Assembly: GCF_025685545.1 (NCBI RefSeq)
Contig: NZ_JAGSYC010000023.1
Span: 372,001 to 436,000, forward strand
DNA: 64,000 nt
From: Granulicella paludicola
Lineage (GTDB): Bacteria; Acidobacteriota; Terriglobia; Terriglobales; Acidobacteriaceae
Direction: 5' to 3'
The stretch's first letter is position 1. Each line of letters opens with the position of its first letter. Positions 45,187-53,329 of this stretch are shown in pieces. The notes beneath the pieces were generated by a model. The model made no database searches. It was given only the letters and a program-made list of their open reading frames with translations, and was not told the origin of the DNA. Both the position numbers and the translations under genes were made by a program.

Positions 45187-45582
45187 ATGAAGATTGCGTT
45201 TCTAGTCATTCTGATTTTGGCTGCGATGGTGCCGCTGGTGCGGTTTCTGCTACAGCGTTCGCGTGAGCAGAAGGCACAGAAGGACGGCCTGGTGCTGTAT
45301 GCCACGGTGATCTCGCTGGAGCCGGTGAAGGTGTTTGGCAAGCCATCGCCGGTGATGAAGATCAAGATGTGGGTGCAGCAGCCGGGCGGTGAGCGACGCG
45401 AGGTTTCGCTGAGCAGCCGGATTGCAGCTGGGCAGAATGTGGCTCCGGGCGTGATGCTGCCGGTGGTCGTTGACACGAAGGACCCGAAGAAAATCTATCC
45501 GGCCGGGCCTGATGCGATGAAGCGCGTGGTGCTGACGGGTTCGCGGGAGCAGCGTCGCATGATGAAGAAGCAGGGGATGTGA
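45187..45582 (+). CDS. Membrane-anchored protein of unknown function in the his operon
   Basis: 131 residues. One N-terminal helix (AFLVILILAAMVPLVRFLL) is followed by a basic hinge (QRSREQKAQKDG) and a beta domain (LVLYATVISLEPVKVFGKPSPVMKIKMWVQQP) that ends with a basic tail (REQRRMMKKQG). This looks like a DUF3592-type periplasmic or cytoplasmic beta domain. Its TGA overlaps the hisD start (TGATG), so it is translationally coupled. No link to histidine synthesis is known. Confidence 0.72.
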   Translation: MKIAFLVILILAAMVPLVRFLLQRSREQKAQKDGLVLYATVISLEPVKVFGKPSPVMKIKMWVQQPGGERREVSLSSRIAAGQNVAPGVMLPVVVDTKDPKKIYPAGPDAMKRVVLTGSREQRRMMKKQGM

Positions 45583-46856
45583 TGAAGATTGTGCAGACGT
45601 TCGGCGAAACAGCGGCGGCAGCCGAGGCTGCGATTGTGCAGCTGGAGCAGCGCGGCGCCACGAACACGGCGAAGGTCGATGGCGTGGTGCAGGAGATTCT
45701 GGCAGATGTGCGCGCGCGTGGCGACCAGGCTGTTCGTTCGTACTCGGCGAAGTTCGATGGACTGGGCGATGAGACGCCTCTGCTGGTAAGCCGCGAAGAG
45801 ATGCAGGCGGCGTGGGACGAGACCAGCGAAGAGTTGAAGGCGGCGATGCGGCTGGCGCAGGCGAACATCCGCGCGTTTGCAGAGAAGCAGCTGCCGCGTG
45901 CGTGGAGCTTTCGGCCGAGCGAAGGGATGGAGGTTGGGCAGATCATTCGACCGCTGGGCAGCGTAGGCTGCTATGTGCCGGGCGGAAGGTATCCGCTGCC
46001 AAGCACGCTGCTGATGACAGTGACTCCGGCGCAGGTGGCGGGTGTGGAGCGCATCGTGGTGTGCTCGCCGAAGCCAGCGCGCGAGACGCTGGCGGCTGCG
46101 TGGATTGCAACGCATGAGGCTGCGGGCGTGGTCGAGGTGTATCGCGTGGGCGGGGCGCAGGCTGTCGCCGCGATGGCTTACGGCACCGAGACGATTGGCG
46201 CAGTCGACAAGATCGTCGGGCCGGGAAATCTTTATGTAACGGCGGCGAAGGTGGCGGTGTCGCAGGAGACGGGCATCGATATGCCGGCGGGGCCGACGGA
46301 GATTGTGGTGACGAGCGAGGTCGGGGATGCTGCAGGCATTGCGGCGGATATGGTAGCGCAGGCTGAGCATGATCCGGAGGCGCTGGCTGTATTGATTACA
46401 TCGCAGACGGCGTTGGCGGAGGCTGTGGCTGCGGAGGTCGAGAAGCAGGCTGCAGGCAACGAGATTGCGAAGCAGTCGCTGGCGGCGCAGGGCCACATCT
46501 TTGTGACGGAGAGCGCGGCAGAGGCCCAGGCGTTGACGAACCGACTGGCTCCAGAACATCTCACCGTGGATTCCGGCGCAGACGTGCGCTGGGTGAAGAA
46601 TGCGGGCAGCGTCTTCATTGGCCACTATGCGCCGCAGTCAATGGGCGACTACATCAGCGGGCCGAACCATGTGCTGCCGACGGGACGCAACGGTCGTGTG
46701 CGCGGTGGGCTCAGCGTCCTCGACTTTGTAAAGGTGATTACGGTGCAGCAGTACACGCAGGCTGCCCTGCGCGAGGTTGGTCCGCATACAATTGCGCTGG
46801 CTGAGGCAGAAGGTCTGGTCGGCCACGCGGAGAGCGTGAGAGTGAGGATGCGATGA
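45582..46856 (+). CDS. hisD: Histidinol dehydrogenase
   Basis: 424 residues from ATG 45582; it oxidises histidinol to histidine in two NAD-dependent steps. Family signatures are GCYVPGGRYPLPSTLLMT, GIDMPAGPTEIVV, APEHLTV and the zinc/catalytic ISGPNHVLPTGRNGRVRGGL. It overlaps the preceding membrane-protein stop and the following hisC start (ATGA), so the whole stretch is one coupled transcript. Confidence 0.96.
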   Translation: MKIVQTFGETAAAAEAAIVQLEQRGATNTAKVDGVVQEILADVRARGDQAVRSYSAKFDGLGDETPLLVSREEMQAAWDETSEELKAAMRLAQANIRAFAEKQLPRAWSFRPSEGMEVGQIIRPLGSVGCYVPGGRYPLPSTLLMTVTPAQVAGVERIVVCSPKPARETLAAAWIATHEAAGVVEVYRVGGAQAVAAMAYGTETIGAVDKIVGPGNLYVTAAKVAVSQETGIDMPAGPTEIVVTSEVGDAAGIAADMVAQAEHDPEALAVLITSQTALAEAVAAEVEKQAAGNEIAKQSLAAQGHIFVTESAAEAQALTNRLAPEHLTVDSGADVRWVKNAGSVFIGHYAPQSMGDYISGPNHVLPTGRNGRVRGGLSVLDFVKVITVQQYTQAALREVGPHTIALAEAEGLVGHAESVRVRMR

Positions 46857-48058
46857 GCGTTGCTTCGAAACTTGCTGCGGGCATTCCGCAGTCGTTGCTG
46901 GAGGAGTTGCGAGCGGTGGGTGGTCCGGATGAGGCAGAGATTCTGCACAGCCTGAGCCATCTGCCTGCGGCGATGCGCGCAGAGCCGCGTCGCGCGGTGC
47001 TGGCAATGCCGGAGTATCATCCGCCGCTGGCAGGCCGCGATGCACTACGACTGGACTTCAACGAGAACACGTTTGCACCAAGCCCTGCGGTGATTGAGGC
47101 GGTGCATGCGCTGACGGCTGAGTCGATGACGATCTATCCCGAGCGGCATGGCGTGGAGCAGATCGTCGCGAAAAAGTTTGGGCTGACGCCCGAGCAGGTG
47201 CTGCTGACGAATGGCGTGGACGAAGCGATCCATTTGATGGCCTGCACGTTTCTCGACGAGGGCGATGAGGCACTGATCTGTACGCCGACGTTCTTTATGT
47301 ACGACGTTTCGATTGGCCTGATGACGAGCCAGTTGAAGCGTGTCCAGACGGACGATTCGATGGAGTTTCCGTTCGAGCGATTCATGGCGGCGATCACGCC
47401 GAAGACCAAGCTGATCATCGTAGCAAGCCCGAATAATCCGACGGGTTCAACGGTGAGCCGCGAGCAGCTGCTTGCGATTGCGAAGGCTGCTCCGCAGGCC
47501 GTGATGATGGTGGATGAAGCGTACTTCCACTTCTTTGGTGAATCGACGCTGGGCGACGTGGACGAGGTGCCTAATTTGATTGTCGCGCGGACGTTTTCGA
47601 AGGCGTATGGGCTGGCAAACCTGCGCATCGGCATGCTGGCTGGCGATGCTCGGCTGATTGGATATGTGCGCAAGGTGGCCTCGCCATACAACGTGAATGG
47701 TGTGGCGCTGGCGGTGCTGCCGGGTGCGCTGGCGGACGATGAATATCTGAACTGGTATGTGGAGCAGGTGCATGCAGGCCGTGAGCGCGTGCAGGCGGCT
47801 CTGCAGGCGCTGAACGTGCGGACGTGGCCGAGTGCGGCGAACTTCGTACTGCTGGATATCGGCGCGCGCCACAAGGAACTTTGCACGCGGATGCATGCCC
47901 ATGGCGTGCTGCTGCGCGACCGCTCGGGCGATCCGGGATGCGAAGGGTATGTGCGGATCACGATCGGCGTGGAAGAGCAGGTAACGCGCGGGATTGCGGC
48001 GCTGGAGACGGTGCTGGAAGAGATGCAGTGGACGCCGGAAGAAGGTCGAGCCAGATGA
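46853..48058 (+). CDS. hisC: Histidinol-phosphate aminotransferase
   Basis: 401 residues, about 45 longer than many HisC because of an N-terminal segment (SKLAAGIPQSLLEELRAVGGPDEAEILHSLSHLP) before the conserved YHPPLAGRDALRLDFNEN. The PLP lysine lies in ARTFSKAYGLANLRIGML, and the aldimine pocket NNPTGSTVS is intact. It transaminates imidazole-acetol phosphate using glutamate. It overlaps both hisD and the next small membrane gene by four bases (ATGA). Confidence 0.94.
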   Translation: MSVASKLAAGIPQSLLEELRAVGGPDEAEILHSLSHLPAAMRAEPRRAVLAMPEYHPPLAGRDALRLDFNENTFAPSPAVIEAVHALTAESMTIYPERHGVEQIVAKKFGLTPEQVLLTNGVDEAIHLMACTFLDEGDEALICTPTFFMYDVSIGLMTSQLKRVQTDDSMEFPFERFMAAITPKTKLIIVASPNNPTGSTVSREQLLAIAKAAPQAVMMVDEAYFHFFGESTLGDVDEVPNLIVARTFSKAYGLANLRIGMLAGDARLIGYVRKVASPYNVNGVALAVLPGALADDEYLNWYVEQVHAGRERVQAALQALNVRTWPSAANFVLLDIGARHKELCTRMHAHGVLLRDRSGDPGCEGYVRITIGVEEQVTRGIAALETVLEEMQWTPEEGRAR

Positions 48059-48249
48059 TGTCGGAGCGCAGGAAGATCATGTTGCTGACGCTGACGGTGC
48101 CGTGGGTGGCGCTGGCAGCGGTGATGATCTCTCTGCATCTGCATGGTGCGTTTTTGAAGGGACTGGTTGTGGGTTTTGCGCTGGCGATGGCAGTCCTGCT
48201 GGTGTACGTGGTGACGAAGATGGTGCAGTTGAAGCGGGGGCGGCGATGA
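48055..48249 (+). CDS. Small two-helix membrane protein in the his operon
   Basis: 64 residues from ATG 48055, overlapping the hisC stop as ATGA. It has two hydrophobic helices (LLTLTVPWVALAAVMISLHL and FLKGLVVGFALAMAVLLVYVV) and ends in a basic KRGRR. Its own stop overlaps the next small gene (ATGA). The frame is fixed by the coupling. It is too short for the family to be recognised; translational coupling suggests that it is expressed with the biosynthetic genes. Confidence 0.7.
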   Translation: MMSERRKIMLLTLTVPWVALAAVMISLHLHGAFLKGLVVGFALAMAVLLVYVVTKMVQLKRGRR

Positions 48250-48452
48250 ACGAGATCGATCCGCAACGGAAGAAGATCGCAGTGCTGGCGGTGTGCATCT
48301 GCACGCTGAACATGCCGTTTATGCTGCTGATGAAGCATAGCCAGGGGACGAGTTACTTTCCTGAGATGGTGGCTTTCTATGTGGCGGCAATGGCATTGCT
48401 GACTACCTACACGGTCAAAGAATTTTTGAAGTACAGGCGGAGTGGACGATGA
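48246..48452 (+). CDS. Second small membrane protein in the his operon
   Basis: 68 residues from ATG 48246, coupled by ATGA to the genes on both sides. Helices are at about 10-28 ([19 protein letters not shown]) and 42-57 ([17 protein letters not shown]), ending [10 protein letters not shown]. It resembles the previous small protein in size and topology but not clearly in sequence. The two may form a small complex. Confidence 0.7.
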   Translation: MNEIDPQRKKIAVLAVCICTLNMPFMLLMKHSQGTSYFPEMVAFYVAAMALLTTYTVKEFLKYRRSGR

Positions 48453-49075
48453 GCAATGGATTGAATGAGGCAGTGGCGACCGAGACCGGACGCGTTGGGA
48501 CGATTGAGCGGAACACGCTGGAGACGAAGATCTCGCTGCGGTTGAATGTGGATGGCATGGGCACGTACACCGTGTCGACGGGCATCCGTTTCTTCGATCA
48601 CATGCTGGAGAGCTTTGCCAAGCATGGCGGTTTCGACCTGACGCTGAAGTGCGTGGGCGATCTCGACGTAGACCAGCACCACACAGTGGAAGATGTGGGC
48701 ATCGCGCTGGGAGAGGCCTTTGCCGAGGCGCTTGGCGACAAGCGCGGGATTCTGCGCGCGGGCTACTTTGTGATGACGATGGATGAGACGCTCGCTGTGT
48801 GTGCTGTCGATCTATCGGGGCGCGTGGCCTGCGTGGTCGACGATCAGTTGACAGCCCCGCTGGTGGGCGACCTGGTAACGGAACTGGTGCCGGACTTCTT
48901 CGATGGCTTTGCGCGGGGAGCAAAGTGCAACATCCATGTGAAGACGATGTACGGGCGGAACAACCATCACAAGATCGAGGCGATCTTCAAGGCGTTCGCT
49001 CGGGCGATGCGTGGTGCGTGCTCGAAGGACGAACGGATGAAAGAGCTGTTGCCGAGTACGAAGGGCTTGCTGTAG
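48449..49075 (+). CDS. hisB: Imidazoleglycerol-phosphate dehydratase
   Basis: 208 residues, the single-domain form without the fused histidinol phosphatase of enterobacteria. It carries two manganese-binding halves: [21 protein letters not shown] and [21 protein letters not shown], each with the HHxxE pattern, and the family [20 protein letters not shown]. It dehydrates imidazoleglycerol phosphate, step six of the pathway. No histidinol-phosphatase gene is seen in the window. It overlaps the preceding small gene by four bases. Confidence 0.96.
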   Translation: MSNGLNEAVATETGRVGTIERNTLETKISLRLNVDGMGTYTVSTGIRFFDHMLESFAKHGGFDLTLKCVGDLDVDQHHTVEDVGIALGEAFAEALGDKRGILRAGYFVMTMDETLAVCAVDLSGRVACVVDDQLTAPLVGDLVTELVPDFFDGFARGAKCNIHVKTMYGRNNHHKIEAIFKAFARAMRGACSKDERMKELLPSTKGLL

Positions 49076-49110
49076 TTCCAAACCTAAAGAAAGAGCATAG
49101 AGGTCACGTG

Positions 49111-49383
49111 ATGGAAGAAGCCCCTCAATGGCGAAAGAGTGTTGCCCTAACAGGCATGGTGCTTGTCGGCTTGAACCCTATTTATTGGATTCTAGCCCTC
49201 AACATTGAGGGACGATTTAATCTCTCCGATCGCGTCTTCGGCGATCTCATACTGACGGGTGTGCTGATAGGGATAATTTCCCTCTCTTTCAGTTTCTTCG
49301 CAACAGGCATGAGGCGCGCCTTGCTGATTGTGCTTGCACTTCTTGAAATGTTTTTATGGTCGTTTATGGCGGTGGGAATGTGA
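49111..49383 (+). CDS. Small membrane protein between hisB and hisH
   Basis: 90 residues from ATG 49111, preceded by AGAGGT. It has at least three hydrophobic segments (ALTGMVLVGLNPIYWILAL, FGDLILTGVLIGIISLSFSFF and ALLIVLALLEMFLWSFMAVG). Base composition is AT-richer than the his genes on both sides, which suggests later insertion. Its TGA overlaps the GTG start of hisH, so it is coupled. No family is recognised. Confidence 0.68.
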   Translation: MEEAPQWRKSVALTGMVLVGLNPIYWILALNIEGRFNLSDRVFGDLILTGVLIGIISLSFSFFATGMRRALLIVLALLEMFLWSFMAVGM

Positions 49384-49991
49384 TCGCTGTCATCGACTAT
49401 AAAGCGGGCAATCTTACAAGCGTCGTCAAGGCACTGCGCTTTCTCGGTGCGGACGATGTTGTCGTCACGCAGTCGCATGAGGATGTGCTGAAGGCAGACA
49501 AGATTGTGCTGCCGGGTGTGGGGCACTTTCAGGCTACGCAGCTGCTGGAGGACCTGCGGCTGACGCAGGCGACGCGCGAAGCCGTAGCGAAGGGTACACC
49601 ATTCCTCGGCATCTGTGTTGGCTTGCAGTGGCTATATGAGGGGTCGACGGAGGCTCCGGGGACAGCTGGGCTGGGGCACTTTGCTGGGCAGTGTGAGCGG
49701 TTCCCTGCTGTGTATGAAGGCGAGGAGTTGAAGTCCCCGCATGTGGGGTGGAACTCTCTCGAAGAGGTGCGGGCGGATTCGCGGCTGCTGCGCGGCGTGA
49801 AGCCGGGGAGCTTTGTGTACTACACGCATAGCTGGCGTGCTCCGGTGAGTGCGGACACGGCGGCGAGCACGCTGTATGGCGGCGCGTTTACCGGAGCCGT
49901 GGAGCGCGGCAATGTGATGGGCGTGCAGTTTCATCCGGAGAAAAGTGCGGAGACCGGGCTGAAGGTGTTGAATAATTTTCTGGAGTTATAG
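49380..49991 (+). CDS. hisH: Imidazole glycerol phosphate synthase, glutaminase subunit
   Basis: 203 residues from GTG 49380, which gives the family N-terminus (IAVIDYKAGNLTSVVKAL); an ATG at 49356 would add eight residues without family support. The nucleophile is Cys79 in LGICVGLQWL, with His185 and Glu187 in GVQFHPEKS. It releases ammonia from glutamine and delivers it to HisF. The HisF gene is not immediately downstream; a 408-base unknown gene intervenes and hisA is missing. Confidence 0.95.
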   Translation: MIAVIDYKAGNLTSVVKALRFLGADDVVVTQSHEDVLKADKIVLPGVGHFQATQLLEDLRLTQATREAVAKGTPFLGICVGLQWLYEGSTEAPGTAGLGHFAGQCERFPAVYEGEELKSPHVGWNSLEEVRADSRLLRGVKPGSFVYYTHSWRAPVSADTAASTLYGGAFTGAVERGNVMGVQFHPEKSAETGLKVLNNFLEL

Positions 49992-50006
49992 AGTCAAGCG
50001 AGAAGA

Positions 50007-50414
50007 ATGCAGACGGTGATCAGATATGAAAATGTCGTGAAGGAGATGCTGATCCAACTCCCCGCGCTCATCATCTTCGATGAGGAGCAGCACCTCGGGA
50101 TGATTGAGGATAATCTCGATCTTGCTTACGTCATATTTGGATCGCTTCTGGTTCCTTTTCTTGAATCCGCAATTGCTCGTGGCGATAAAGAAACGCTGCG
50201 ACAGGGTTGCAACTTCCTTGAGCAGATATCTGCGGATTCACGACAAGACTTGGCACTTGAGAATCTGATTGGCGTTGAGATAGGCGAGTGGTTGGAATTT
50301 GTTTGCGGAGAAAGTGTTATCGCATCTCTTCTCGGAGAAGAGACGAAACGAGTTTGTAATTATGTACCCGGACTGGCAACACAAAGACGAATGCTAAAGG
50401 GGTTGCCATGCTGA
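50007..50414 (+). CDS. DUF7674-like protein between hisH and hisF
   Basis: 135 residues. The composition is AT-richer and more acidic than its neighbours. The sequence is alpha-helical and shows blocks such as [68 protein letters not shown]. This resembles the DUF7674 type, whose relatives often occur beside polymorphic-toxin immunity genes as I recall. It begins 15 bases after hisH and its stop overlaps the hisF ATG by seven bases. It therefore sits inside the coupled operon at the place where hisA is normally found. Confidence 0.6.
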   Translation: MQTVIRYENVVKEMLIQLPALIIFDEEQHLGMIEDNLDLAYVIFGSLLVPFLESAIARGDKETLRQGCNFLEQISADSRQDLALENLIGVEIGEWLEFVCGESVIASLLGEETKRVCNYVPGLATQRRMLKGLPC

Positions 50415-51178
50415 CGAAACGAGTGATTGCCTGCCTGGATGTTCGCGGCGGCCGAGTGGTGAAGGGGATTCAGTTCGTCGATATCGTCGATGCGGGCGAT
50501 CCGGCGGAGCTGGCGCATCGCCATGCGGCGGCGGGTGCGGATGAGATCGTGCTGCTCGACATTACCGCGACGCATGAGGGTCGCGGCACGCTGATCGATA
50601 CGGTGAGGCGCACGGCGGAGAAGTTGTTTGTACCGTTCACGGTCGGCGGTGGCATTCGCTCAGCCGAAGATGCGGAGGCTGTGTTCACTGCGGGCGCGGA
50701 CAAGGTCTCTATCAACAGCTCGGCGATTGCGCGGCCGGAGTTGATTGGGGAGATTGGTTCGAGCTTCGGGGCGCAGGCGGTGATCGTGGCGATCGATGCT
50801 CGGCGCGGCCCGAACGGTGTGAGCGATGCCGAGGTGTATGTCAGTGGCGGGCGCAAGCCGACCGGGCGGAATGTAGTGGAGTGGGCGCGCGAGGCGGAGC
50901 AGCGCGGGGCGGGCGAGATTCTGTTGACCTCGATGGATACGGATGGGATGCGCAATGGATTCGATTGCGAGCTGACGCGCGCGGTGAGCGAGGCTGTGCA
51001 GATTCCGGTGATCGCGAGTGGTGGCGCTGGCAGCGCTGCGCACTTTGCGGAAGTCTTCAAGCTGGGTAAGGCGGATGCGGCGCTGGCGGCGAGCATCTTC
51101 CACTTTGGCGTGACGGATTCGCGTGCGCTGAAGGCGGAGGTCGCGGCGGCGGGCGTGGCGATGCGGCTGCCTTGCTAG
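50408..51178 (+). CDS. hisF: Imidazole glycerol phosphate synthase, cyclase subunit
   Basis: 256 residues, a complete (beta/alpha)8 barrel. [20 protein letters not shown] holds the catalytic Asp11, and the second catalytic Asp lies in [34 protein letters not shown] and [16 protein letters not shown] are phosphate-binding loops. It is HisF rather than HisA by the CLDV and IDAR blocks. With HisH it forms imidazole glycerol phosphate and AICAR. It is the last his gene in the window. Confidence 0.96.
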   Translation: MLTKRVIACLDVRGGRVVKGIQFVDIVDAGDPAELAHRHAAAGADEIVLLDITATHEGRGTLIDTVRRTAEKLFVPFTVGGGIRSAEDAEAVFTAGADKVSINSSAIARPELIGEIGSSFGAQAVIVAIDARRGPNGVSDAEVYVSGGRKPTGRNVVEWAREAEQRGAGEILLTSMDTDGMRNGFDCELTRAVSEAVQIPVIASGGAGSAAHFAEVFKLGKADAALAASIFHFGVTDSRALKAEVAAAGVAMRLPC

Positions 51179-51269
51179 AGTGGTAGCGCAAGCCTCCTCC
51201 ATCCCACCTTAGCGATGATGAGGTCGTCGCGAAGATGGGGCACCCAGAGGTTAGGGTTACACTGTGGCG

Positions 51270-52583
51270 ATGCCGTCATCTTCCGCAGAAAAGCGATGGG
51301 CACCCGTCTGGCTGATGGGGCTTTCGAACGCTACGTTCGGATTTATGGGCGGCTTTATGGTGCTGCCGCTGCCGCAGATGCTGGCGGCGCAGGGTGTGCC
51401 TGAGTGGAAGATCGCGGCGATCAGCGGGGCTTGTTTGCTGCCTGGATTCTGGGTGTTTGCTCTGGGGCCGCTGCTGGATTTCCGGTTCAGCCGTCGATGG
51501 TGGGCGACTCTGTTTGCGGTGCTGGCAGGTGTCGGGATGACGGTCGCCGTGCTGTTTCGCTCGCATCTGGCGGTGCTGGAGACAGCTCTTATTGTGGGTT
51601 ACGCTGCGGCGGCGCTCAGCTCGAATGCCCTGGGCGGCTGGCTTGCCGGCGTGGTGCCAGTGCTGGCGGAGCGCGCTGGCGATGATGCGAACCATGAGGG
51701 TGCCTGGCTCAGCTCATGGACGCAGGTGGGCGTCTTTCTTGGCAATGGGTTGATGGCGATTGTTGCGGGCGAGGGAATGCGAAAACTGCCTGCTGCTGTG
51801 ATTGCACCGCTCTTGGGAGCCATGGTGATGCTGCCTGCGGCGGTGTTTCCGTGGATACCGCTGGTCGGTCAGCGCGAGCTAGGAGAAGACGGCCGTTCGC
51901 TGGGTGATGGCTTCCGCCAGTTCTTTGGCGAAGTGAAAGCTACGCTGCGCGGTCGGGAGGTCTGGCTGACTCTAATGCTGTTCGTAGTGCCGACGGGAAG
52001 TTGCGCGCTGAGCAATGCACTGGGCGGCGTGGCTGCCGAGTTCCATGCGAGCGATGCTTTCGTGTCGCGTATCGGTGGCATCGGGCTATCGGTAGCAGGT
52101 GCAGCAAGCTGCCTGCTGCTACCGGTACTGGCGCGGCGGGTGAAAGCGTTACCTCTATATCTGCTGCTCGGCACGGTAGGTGCGGTGTTTACGCTGGTGC
52201 TGCTGGTGCTGCCGCGCACACCGCTGACGTTTGCGATCGCCTTCGTTGGCGAGAACATGGTGCAGGCGATCTGCTTTACCGCAGCGGTGGCAATCTGCTT
52301 CAACGTGATCGGTGAGGAGAATCCGCTGGCGGGTACGCAGTTCGGTCTGCTGACGGCGGCGACGGTGCTGCCGATTGTGTACATGGGTGTGCTGGATGGC
52401 CGCGCCTACAGCGGACATCCTCTGCTGCCCTGGCTGCCGCATGGTGTGTCGGGGATGTACCTATTCGATGGCGGGCTGAGCCTGCTGGCTTGCGTGGTGA
52501 TGGCTGCGCTGATGATGTGGTGGCGGCCCGCTGCTCGCAAGGGTGCCCTGCCGGATCGCGGCGTGCATCTTACCGGAGAGTGA
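51270..52583 (+). CDS. Major facilitator superfamily transporter (AmpG-like)
   Basis: 437 residues from ATG 51270; a GTG at 51264 is close by. About 12 hydrophobic helices are seen, starting WAPVWLMGLSNATFGFMGGFM. The loop between helices 2 and 3 has the MFS-A-like GPLLDFRFSRRWW. The N-terminal pattern resembles PAT/AmpG-type muropeptide or acetyl-CoA transporters, but the substrate is not assignable. It stands upstream of the heme oxygenase gene with a 51-base gap and could be in the same transcript. Confidence 0.82.
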   Translation: MPSSSAEKRWAPVWLMGLSNATFGFMGGFMVLPLPQMLAAQGVPEWKIAAISGACLLPGFWVFALGPLLDFRFSRRWWATLFAVLAGVGMTVAVLFRSHLAVLETALIVGYAAAALSSNALGGWLAGVVPVLAERAGDDANHEGAWLSSWTQVGVFLGNGLMAIVAGEGMRKLPAAVIAPLLGAMVMLPAAVFPWIPLVGQRELGEDGRSLGDGFRQFFGEVKATLRGREVWLTLMLFVVPTGSCALSNALGGVAAEFHASDAFVSRIGGIGLSVAGAASCLLLPVLARRVKALPLYLLLGTVGAVFTLVLLVLPRTPLTFAIAFVGENMVQAICFTAAVAICFNVIGEENPLAGTQFGLLTAATVLPIVYMGVLDGRAYSGHPLLPWLPHGVSGMYLFDGGLSLLACVVMAALMMWWRPAARKGALPDRGVHLTGE

Positions 52584-52634
52584 GTTACCGTCCGTGAGTT
52601 CCAGAGCTGACCGAGATATTGGATACTGAAAGCT

Positions 52635-53210
52635 ATGAACCTTGAAAGATTGAGAGCTGAGACACGCGCGGAGCACGAATCAACCGAGAGCGTGATGCCG
52701 CTGATGCAGGCGGAGTTGAGCCAGGAGCAGTATGTGGACGTGCTGCGGAAGCTGTATCCCGTGGTGCGGAGCTGGGAGCAGTTTGCGCTGGCGAACGCTC
52801 CGGCAGATTTAACCGAGACCATACAGGGACGGCAACGTGCCGGGCTGATAGCACAGGATCTCAAGGTGCTGAATGCGACGGCTGGCGATGATGCCAGGGT
52901 CTTCCCTGCCGAGTCCGTGCCGGGACTTGAAAGCGGCGCACCGACGTATCGCGCGAGCTTTCTGGGAGCGATGTATGTGATGGAAGGGTCGACGCTGGGC
53001 GGCCAGTATATTGCGCGGCATCTCGAAGAGGTGCTGGGGCTGGCACAAGGCAAGGGGGATGCGTACTTTCGCGGCTACGGGGAGCACACCGGCGAGATGT
53101 GGCGCGCGTTCAAGGGGGTGCTCGGCGAGGTGCCGGAGGAACAGGCTGACAGCGTAATCGCGGCAGCGAAGGCGATGTTCGAGGTATTTCGTGAGGGCAT
53201 GACTGCCTAA
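52635..53210 (+). CDS. Heme oxygenase (biliverdin-forming)
   Basis: 191 residues. The N-terminal helix LERLRAETRAEHESTESV carries the proximal heme His14. The distal region has FLGAMYVMEGSTLGGQYIARHL, the HO-type GxxxG helix. It opens heme to biliverdin, iron and CO, and so supplies the chromophore of the bacteriophytochrome encoded next. The gap to bphP is 119 bases and contains a promoter candidate. It is often named BphO in such clusters. Confidence 0.92.
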   Translation: MNLERLRAETRAEHESTESVMPLMQAELSQEQYVDVLRKLYPVVRSWEQFALANAPADLTETIQGRQRAGLIAQDLKVLNATAGDDARVFPAESVPGLESGAPTYRASFLGAMYVMEGSTLGGQYIARHLEEVLGLAQGKGDAYFRGYGEHTGEMWRAFKGVLGEVPEEQADSVIAAAKAMFEVFREGMTA

Positions 53211-53251
53211 TGGTGGGAAATTCCTGAGTTTCCGAACGCTGTCTGTATTCC

Positions 53252-53281
53252 TTGCATCCTACTTGCAGGTAGAAATATAAG
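53252..53281 (+). promoter_or_regulatory. Putative promoter of the bacteriophytochrome gene
   Basis: TTGCAT, an 18-base spacer and TATAAG in the heme oxygenase-bphP gap. A small hairpin (GCAGCTC / GAGCTGC, 53282-53301) lies over the predicted start. It suggests bphP can be transcribed apart from the heme oxygenase. Confidence 0.42.
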
Positions 53282-53329
53282 GCAGCTCCGCAACGAGCTG
53301 CGAAGAGTGTTTAAGAGGGTGGATTTCGT

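Noticed and set aside
45495-46625. 376-codon minus-strand open frame opposite hisD
   Set aside because: Arg/His/Leu-rich shadow; hisD is complete on the other strand.
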